Source: Acidimicrobiaceae bacterium
Lineage (GTDB): Bacteria > Actinomycetota > Acidimicrobiia > Acidimicrobiales > Palsa-688
Reading direction: 5' to 3'
DNA length: 5,566 bases
Assembly: GCA_030838025.1 (NCBI GenBank)
Contig: JAUTXM010000163.1
Span: forward strand, 1-5,566
In this document: positions 1-3,252 of the stretch, piece after piece
Position numbering within the stretch: the first letter of the stretch is position 1
How the letters are laid out: every line of letters starts with the position of its first letter
Program-made: the position numbers and the translations under genes
Notes under the pieces: generated by a model
The model's input: the letters and a program-made list of their open reading frames with translations, nothing else
Told to the model about the DNA's origin: nothing
Databases searched by the model: none

Positions 1-278
1 AGGTCCGCAAGCTCCGCCAAGAGGTCGCGACCCAGCAGCGCCTTGTCGGCGATCTGATCGGGCAGCTGCGAGAACCCGATGGGACCTGGATCGAACACGA
101 TCGGGACCGGCTCCGAAAGGAGAACGACATCCTGCTGTCCGAGCGCAACCAGCTCCTCCGGGAACGAGACGACCTTCAGCGAAAACTGAACGGCGCCCGG
201 GCCAACATCTCGCGACTTGCTGAGCGGCGTGTCACCGAGCTGTTCCCCGACGGCCCGGGCCGGACAATGCCCTCATGA
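1..278 (+). CDS. C-terminal part of a coiled-coil protein of unknown function (5' truncated)
   Basis: The frame beginning at position 3 is open from the left edge to TGA at 276-278 and gives 91 visible residues; the start lies outside the window. Codon third positions are mostly G or C, as expected of a real gene here. The visible part is strongly charged (rich in Arg, Glu, Asp, Gln). From about residue 30 to 76 of the fragment it looks like one long alpha-helix. Leucines at fragment residues 37, 44, 51 and 58 are exactly seven apart, and the register continues with Ala65 and Leu72, so a dimeric leucine-zipper-like coiled coil is likely. A short Pro/Gly-rich tail follows. There is no membrane segment in the visible part. 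The stop overlaps the rarA start as ATGA, so the two genes are probably co-transcribed and translationally coupled. I do not recognise the family; the missing N-terminus may hold the functional domain. Confidence 0.8.
   Translation, partial: VRKLRQEVATQQRLVGDLIGQLREPDGTWIEHDRDRLRKENDILLSERNQLLRERDDLQRKLNGARANISRLAERRVTELFPDGPGRTMPS
251..262. repeat. 12-bp perfect GC palindrome just before rarA
   Basis: The 12 bases CGGCCCGGGCCG read the same on both strands and consist only of G and C. They lie inside the last codons of the upstream coiled-coil gene, 12 bases before the rarA ATG. In mRNA they could pair between two molecules or form a short, strained hairpin near the rarA initiation region. 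They may equally be a by-product of Gly-Pro-Gly-Arg codons in GC-rich DNA. Confidence 0.3.
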
Positions 279-1558
279 ATCTGTTCGAGGACGCCCTCGA
301 GGAGCGGCTGCGATCACGAGGCCCGCTGGCCAGCCGGCTGCGGCCGAAGAGCCTCGATGACGTCCTCGGCCAGGACCATCTCCTCGGCCCCCGGGGAGCC
401 CTCCGAGCCCTTGTGGACGCCAGCAGGCTCACCTCGGTCATCCTGTGGGGACCGGCGGGCACCGGAAAGACCACGATCGCCCGTCTCCTGGCGGCGGCTG
501 TCGGAGCCGAGTTCGAATCCATGAGCGCGGTCAGCGCGGGCGTAAAAGACGTCCGGGAGGCGGCCGAGCGAGCGCGCCGCCGCCTGGCCGAACACGGCAC
601 GTCGACGGTGCTGCTGCTCGACGAGGTGCACCGGTTCTCCAAGTCGCAGCAGGATGCCCTGCTGCCCAGTGTCGAGGACGGCATCCTCACCTTGGTGGGC
701 GCGACCACCGAAAACCCGTTCTTCGAGGTGAACGGCCCCCTGCTCAGCCGCTCCACCTTGTTCCGCCTGGAACCCCTTGACCGCCAGGCGTTGCGCACCC
801 TCCTGGCCCGCGGACTTGACGCTGAGGGCGGCACGATCGCTGACGCCGCCGCCGAGGCCATCGTCGACTCCGTGGACGGGGACGGCCGGGCCCTGCTGAC
901 CACCCTGGAAGTGGCGCTCGCGGTCGCGGGCGAGGGCCGGCAGGTGACCCTCGATGACGTCGAGCGCGCCCGGACGACCCGGGCGTTGACCTGGGGCCGC
1001 GACGACCATTACGACGTGATCAGCGCCTTCATCAAGAGCATCCGGGGCGGCGACGCCGACGCCGGCTTGCACTGGCTGGCCCGCATGATCGTCGCCGGCG
1101 AAGACCCGCGTTACATCGCCCGGCGCCTGGTGGTCCTGGCCAGCGAGGACATCGGGATGGCCGACCCCACCAGCCTGCTCATCGCCACCGCCGCGGCGCA
1201 TGCCGTGGAGTACGTCGGCCTTCCCGAGGCCCAGCTCAACCTGGCCCAAGCCGTGGTCCACCTGGCGACCGCCCCGAAGTCCAACCGCAGCGCCTTGGGC
1301 ATCTGGAAGGCCATCGAGGACGTCCGATCCCAGCCGGCCGGGCCGGTCCCGCCCCACTTGCGCGACTCCCACTACAAGAGCGCCGAGCGCATCGGCCACG
1401 GCGTGGGCTACCGCTACCCCCACGACGATCCGCGGGGCTGGGTCGAGCAGGACTACCTGCCTGAGCACCTGGCGGACACCCGCTACTACCAGCCCTCCGA
1501 ACTCGGCCACGAGGCGGAGATCGCCGAACGGCTCCGCGGCCGGCGCGATCGAGGTTGA
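275..1558 (+). CDS. rarA: Replication-associated recombination protein A (RarA/MgsA), AAA+ ATPase
   Basis: This 427-residue protein belongs to the cytoplasmic RarA/MgsA/Mgs1(WRNIP1) family. These are clamp-loader-like AAA+ ATPases that form tetramers and act on stalled replication forks and recombination intermediates. The N-terminus has the family pattern PLASRLRPKSLDDVLGQ (residues 17-33). Walker A is GPAGTGKT (59-66) and Walker B is LLLDEVHRF (113-121, with Asp116-Glu117). Sensor 1 lies in GATTENP (142-148), the arginine finger is probably Arg159 in LLSRS, and the sensor 2 Arg is Arg205 in GDGR. The C-terminal half carries the MgsA_C/tetramerisation region, with signatures such as AFIKSIRGGDADAGLHWLARM and ARRLVVLASEDIGMADP. 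The length is close to that of the E. coli protein and no key residue is missing. The start is set by the family N-terminus MNLFEDA and the ATGA overlap with the upstream gene. No clear Shine-Dalgarno precedes it, so coupled re-initiation is likely. The gene ends convergently with the minus-strand gene that follows. Confidence 0.97.
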   Translation: MNLFEDALEERLRSRGPLASRLRPKSLDDVLGQDHLLGPRGALRALVDASRLTSVILWGPAGTGKTTIARLLAAAVGAEFESMSAVSAGVKDVREAAERARRRLAEHGTSTVLLLDEVHRFSKSQQDALLPSVEDGILTLVGATTENPFFEVNGPLLSRSTLFRLEPLDRQALRTLLARGLDAEGGTIADAAAEAIVDSVDGDGRALLTTLEVALAVAGEGRQVTLDDVERARTTRALTWGRDDHYDVISAFIKSIRGGDADAGLHWLARMIVAGEDPRYIARRLVVLASEDIGMADPTSLLIATAAAHAVEYVGLPEAQLNLAQAVVHLATAPKSNRSALGIWKAIEDVRSQPAGPVPPHLRDSHYKSAERIGHGVGYRYPHDDPRGWVEQDYLPEHLADTRYYQPSELGHEAEIAERLRGRRDRG

Positions 1559-1595
1559 TCGAGACGTTCAGGCCTTCGGTCTTGGTAGCAGTAGG

Positions 1596-1611
1596 TGACC
1601 GCTGGCGGTCA
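1596..1611. terminator. Small hairpin between convergent genes (weak terminator candidate)
   Basis: TGACCGC (1596-1602) and GCGGTCA (1605-1611) are perfect reverse complements separated by two bases, giving a 6-7 bp stem. It is the clearest dyad in the 109-bp gap between the rarA stop and the stop of the minus-strand gene, where a bidirectional terminator would be expected. There is no T-tract on either side, so it is not a canonical intrinsic terminator. Rho-dependent termination is an alternative. Confidence 0.25.
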
Positions 1612-1667
1612 TGTTCTGCTCGCAAGGGGCGCGGGTTGGTGGCGTCGGGCTCGGTTCAGCCGGGCGC

Positions 1668-2372
1668 TCACCGCAACAGCGCGCCGTTGTCGACCCAGAA
1701 CTGGTAGATCGCCCGGCGGTTTGCCGCCGAATCGTCGGCCGCGATCGACCCATAGGTATCCAGGGCGTCGTCGGTCCACTCCATGCGCGCCGAGTGGTCG
1801 GTGCCGACATAGCACAACGCCTTGCCCCGCTCGGTCGAACCGGTCGTATAGGTGCTCGCAGCCCGGAAGCCGGCGTTGCGGCTGGGGTCGCACGTGGTGT
1901 CGGGAAGGTTGTTGGCCGACACCAGTGCGTGGTACTCGTTGTTCATCACCGTGGGGTTGGGCAGCTGGTAGAAGAACACCGCAACGGTTTCGCTGGGGTC
2001 GCACGTGATCGCGGGGATGTTGCGGAAGTCGTTGCGCTTGTCCTGATCGGCCAGCACCTTGCAGGTGGCGCGGTAGGACGTCGGTACCCGTGCGATCAGC
2101 GACGCCTCAGGAGACGGCGGCGACGTCGTCGCCGGCAGGGTCGTCGGTGGCGCGGACGTGGCGCGAGGCCGCGTGGTCGGGGCGACGGCCGGTTTCGCCT
2201 TCCCGCCTGCTCCTGACAGCGCGAGCGCGAGGACCGCCACGAGGGTGACAACGCCGACCGCCACGCCGGCCCCGATGAGCACACGGGGGGACTTGGAGCC
2301 CGGACCGGGATCGGCCATCGGTGGCATGGGTCGGCGCTGGGCCATGTCGTCGAACGGTGCCTCGTCGTTCAT
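1668..2372 (-). CDS. Single-pass membrane protein with four-Cys extracytoplasmic domain, kinase-sensor-like
   Basis: With the ATG at 2372 the protein has 234 residues. Residues 1-30 are a Pro/Met-rich, probably cytoplasmic tail ending in Lys27 and Arg30. Residues 31-52 are one hydrophobic segment (Val/Ala/Leu/Gly). Residues 53-90 are a Pro/Thr/Ser/Ala-rich linker of the type that spans the cell wall. Residues 91-234 form a globular domain with Cys104, Cys124, Cys161 and Cys187, enough for two disulfides. It begins LIARVPTSY and has aromatic patterns VFFYQLPNP, LCYVG and MEWTDD, ending YQFWVDNGALL. This layout resembles C-terminal extracellular domains that I recall from actinobacterial Ser/Thr kinases, but there is no kinase domain here; the resemblance is remembered, not computed. 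A longer reading to 2489 exists, but the ATG at 2372 has a G6 ribosome-binding site and leaves a normal divergent promoter region. It could be a sensor, a decoy or a wall-interacting protein. The protein class is clear, the function is not. Confidence 0.85.
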   Translation of the reverse strand: MNDEAPFDDMAQRRPMPPMADPGPGSKSPRVLIGAGVAVGVVTLVAVLALALSGAGGKAKPAVAPTTRPRATSAPPTTLPATTSPPSPEASLIARVPTSYRATCKVLADQDKRNDFRNIPAITCDPSETVAVFFYQLPNPTVMNNEYHALVSANNLPDTTCDPSRNAGFRAASTYTTGSTERGKALCYVGTDHSARMEWTDDALDTYGSIAADDSAANRRAIYQFWVDNGALLR

Positions 2373-2376
2373 ACAT

Positions 2377-2382
2377 CCCCCC
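2377..2382 (-). promoter_or_regulatory. Ribosome-binding site deciding the start of the minus-strand membrane protein
   Basis: On the minus strand six consecutive G residues lie four bases before the ATG at 2372-2370. This G-rich Shine-Dalgarno-like run favours this ATG over the more upstream in-frame ATG at 2489, whose extra 39 residues (Trp/Arg/His-rich) look like non-coding translation. Confidence 0.6.
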
Positions 2383-2395
2383 GAAGACAGTGCTC

Positions 2396-2435
2396 GGTCG
2401 ACATGGTGCCGCCAAGGGCACCAACCACGTCGACC
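2396..2435. repeat. Nested inverted repeat in the divergent intergenic region (operator or leader hairpin candidate)
   Basis: The outer arms are GGTCGAC (2396-2402) and GTCGACC (2429-2435), perfect 7-base reverse complements. Nested inside are TGGTGCC (2404-2410) and GGCACCA (2417-2423), also perfect 7-base reverse complements, with a 6-base loop. One base separates the arms on the left and five on the right, so a single strand could fold into 14 base pairs with a 1x5 internal loop. The element lies 24-63 bases upstream of the minus-strand ATG and about 96 bases upstream of the plus-strand GTG at 2531. It could be a double operator controlling one or both divergent genes, or a leader hairpin of the minus-strand mRNA. 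Confidence 0.5.
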
Positions 2436-2516
2436 TTCCCGGCCGTGGACCATTCTGCTGCGCCTCGTCCACCCCGGCATCGCCGACAACCGCGAGGCGC
2501 CAGAAGCAGGGGCCGG

Positions 2517-2522
2517 TATGCT
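2517..2522 (+). promoter_or_regulatory. Candidate -10 box (TATGCT) for the DUF948-like gene, leaderless arrangement
   Basis: TATGCT fits the actinobacterial -10 pattern TANNNT. Its last T is eight bases before the GTG at 2531, about the usual distance from -10 box to transcription start. Transcription would then begin at or within two bases of the start codon. No Shine-Dalgarno is visible before this GTG, which agrees with a leaderless transcript. No good -35 box was found at the normal spacing. Confidence 0.5.
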
Positions 2523-2530
2523 CGCCGGGC

Positions 2531-2920
2531 GTGATCGCAGCCGATGTCAGTACCAGCACCGGCGCTCCCACGGTGGCGATCCTGGTCACCATCGTGGCGA
2601 CGGTCGTCGTGATGTGCCTGCTGGCCGTCGTCTGGTACCTGACCCGCACGATGCGCATCATGCGCCAGGCGGCGGACGATCTGCGGCGTGAGAGCGTGGC
2701 GTTGTTGACCGAGATGCGCGCCGCCGTCGGACTCGCCAGCCGTGATCTGGAGCGGGCCGACGGCCTCCTCGATACCGCCGAGTCGATCTCCGCGACGGTG
2801 GACTCGGCGTCACGCCAGGCGTATCTCACGCTGTCCCGACCGGTCGTCAAGGTGCTGGCATTGGGGACAGGAACCCGGAAGGCCGCTCGCCGGCTCCGGC
2901 GAGCGACTCGGGAGGGCTGA
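2531..2920 (+). CDS. DUF948-like small membrane protein
   Basis: With the GTG at 2531 the protein has 129 residues. Residues 1-14 are short and polar, probably outside. Residues 15-37 are a strong transmembrane helix rich in Val, Ile and Leu. The Arg-rich stretch after it (Arg39, Arg42, Arg45) suggests a cytoplasmic C-terminus. Residues 40-95 form a charged amphipathic helix, probably a coiled coil. The end contains SRPVVKVLALGTGTRKAARR (102-121), a pattern I associate with actinobacterial DUF948-type proteins encoded near alaS. The molecular function of this family is unknown. The start is inferred: the frame is open further upstream, but that part would overlap the divergent gene and reads as Pro/Cys-rich nonsense. 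GTG at 2573 is a second option, but it would trim into the membrane helix. The next gene starts one base after this stop, indicating an operon. Confidence 0.85.
   Translation: MIAADVSTSTGAPTVAILVTIVATVVVMCLLAVVWYLTRTMRIMRQAADDLRRESVALLTEMRAAVGLASRDLERADGLLDTAESISATVDSASRQAYLTLSRPVVKVLALGTGTRKAARRLRRATREG
2911..2915 (+). promoter_or_regulatory. Shine-Dalgarno fixing the GTG start of the 84-residue protein
   Basis: GGAGG lies six bases before the GTG at 2922-2924, inside the last codons of the DUF948-like gene. This is optimal spacing and supports GTG 2922 over longer readings of the same frame, which overlap the upstream gene. Confidence 0.75.
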
Positions 2921-2921
2921 G

Positions 2922-3176
2922 GTGTTCAAGCGGCTGTTTTGGTTGACGATCGGGGCATCGCTCGGCGTGGGCACGTCGTGGTGGGTGACCCGGACCGTCA
3001 GGCAGAAGATCGAGCGGTACGCCCCGACCCGCCTCACCGCGGGTGTCGCCAACAAGGCCCGCACCGTTGGCGGCGACGTGCGCGCCGCGGTCGCCGACGG
3101 CCGCCAAGCCATGCATGACCACGAGGAGTTGCTGCGGGCGCAACTCGACGCCCGCTACGCCCCACGCGATCGGTAG
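2922..3176 (+). CDS. Small DUF6167-like protein encoded before alaS
   Basis: The GTG start gives 84 residues, ending at TAG 3174-3176. The N-terminus MFKRLFWLTIGASLGVGTSW resembles the start of the short actinobacterial proteins annotated as DUF6167 (recalled pattern, not searched). Residues 5-22 are hydrophobic and could be a membrane anchor or a peripheral helix. The rest is a basic, helical tail with periodic Ala/Arg/Val, ending in a charged helix (about 59-78) that contains DGRQAMHDHEELLRAQLD. It starts one base after the DUF948-like stop and has a strong Shine-Dalgarno, so the two are almost certainly co-expressed and may act together at the membrane. Codon use matches its neighbours. 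The biochemical role of the family is not known. Its place just before alaS matches a gene order known in other actinobacteria. Confidence 0.85.
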   Translation: MFKRLFWLTIGASLGVGTSWWVTRTVRQKIERYAPTRLTAGVANKARTVGGDVRAAVADGRQAMHDHEELLRAQLDARYAPRDR

Positions 3177-3222
3177 CCACCCCGCCACCCCAGCCTGCGC
3201 GTCGCCCCGGCGGCGTGTCCTT

Positions 3223-3239
3223 CTACCGACCGGCGGTAG
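3223..3239. repeat. Inverted repeat overlapping the alaS -10 box
   Basis: CTACCG (3223-3228) and CGGTAG (3234-3239) are perfect 6-base reverse complements around a 5-base spacer. The right arm shares three bases with the candidate -10 box TAGGCT (3237-3242). A protein bound here would block RNA polymerase. It may instead be a hairpin after the preceding two-gene unit, but no T-tract follows it. Confidence 0.4.
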
Positions 3240-3242
3240 GCT
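3237..3242 (+). promoter_or_regulatory. Candidate -10 box (TAGGCT) for alaS
   Basis: TAGGCT is a close match to the actinobacterial -10 consensus TANNNT. It ends ten bases before the alaS ATG at 3253, so transcription should start about 3-5 bases before the ATG and leave almost no leader. No Shine-Dalgarno precedes this ATG, which agrees with near-leaderless translation. The -35 region is not convincing. Read-through from the upstream small genes may also contribute. Confidence 0.55.
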
Positions 3243-3252
3243 CGCACACGTC

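Noticed and set aside
314..1510. 398-residue open frame on the minus strand, opposite rarA
   Set aside because: Its translation is Gly/Val/Ala/Gln-rich with no domain. It is the antisense shadow of an intact, strongly conserved rarA; long antisense frames are common in GC-rich coding DNA.
1569..1581. Possible hairpin AGGCC-TTC-GGTCT after rarA
   Set aside because: The stem is only five pairs including a G-U pair, has no T-tract, and is weaker than the neighbouring dyad at 1596-1611.
2118..2134. 7-bp inverted repeat CGGCGAC/GTCGCCG with a 3-base loop
   Set aside because: It lies inside the Pro/Thr-rich linker codons of the minus-strand gene and is best explained by repetitive GC-rich codons.
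2373..2489. N-terminal extension of the minus-strand membrane protein to an ATG at 2489
   Set aside because: The extra 39 residues are Trp/Arg/His-rich and would cross the nested dyad. The ATG at 2372 has a G6 ribosome-binding site at good spacing.
2321..2530. N-terminal extension of the DUF948-like protein to an ATG at 2321
   Set aside because: It would overlap the 5' end of the divergent gene and adds about 70 Pro/Cys/Arg-rich residues unlike the family. A -10 box lies just before the GTG at 2531.
2107..2850. 247-residue minus-strand open frame across the divergent region
   Set aside because: It is a second minus-strand frame that overlaps the membrane-protein gene, the intergenic dyad and the DUF948-like gene. 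The product is Arg/Ser/Thr-rich without domains and looks like a GC-content artefact.
2742..2921. N-terminal extension of the 84-residue protein to an ATG at 2742
   Set aside because: This stretch overlaps the DUF948-like gene in another frame, and the GTG at 2922 has an optimal GGAGG.
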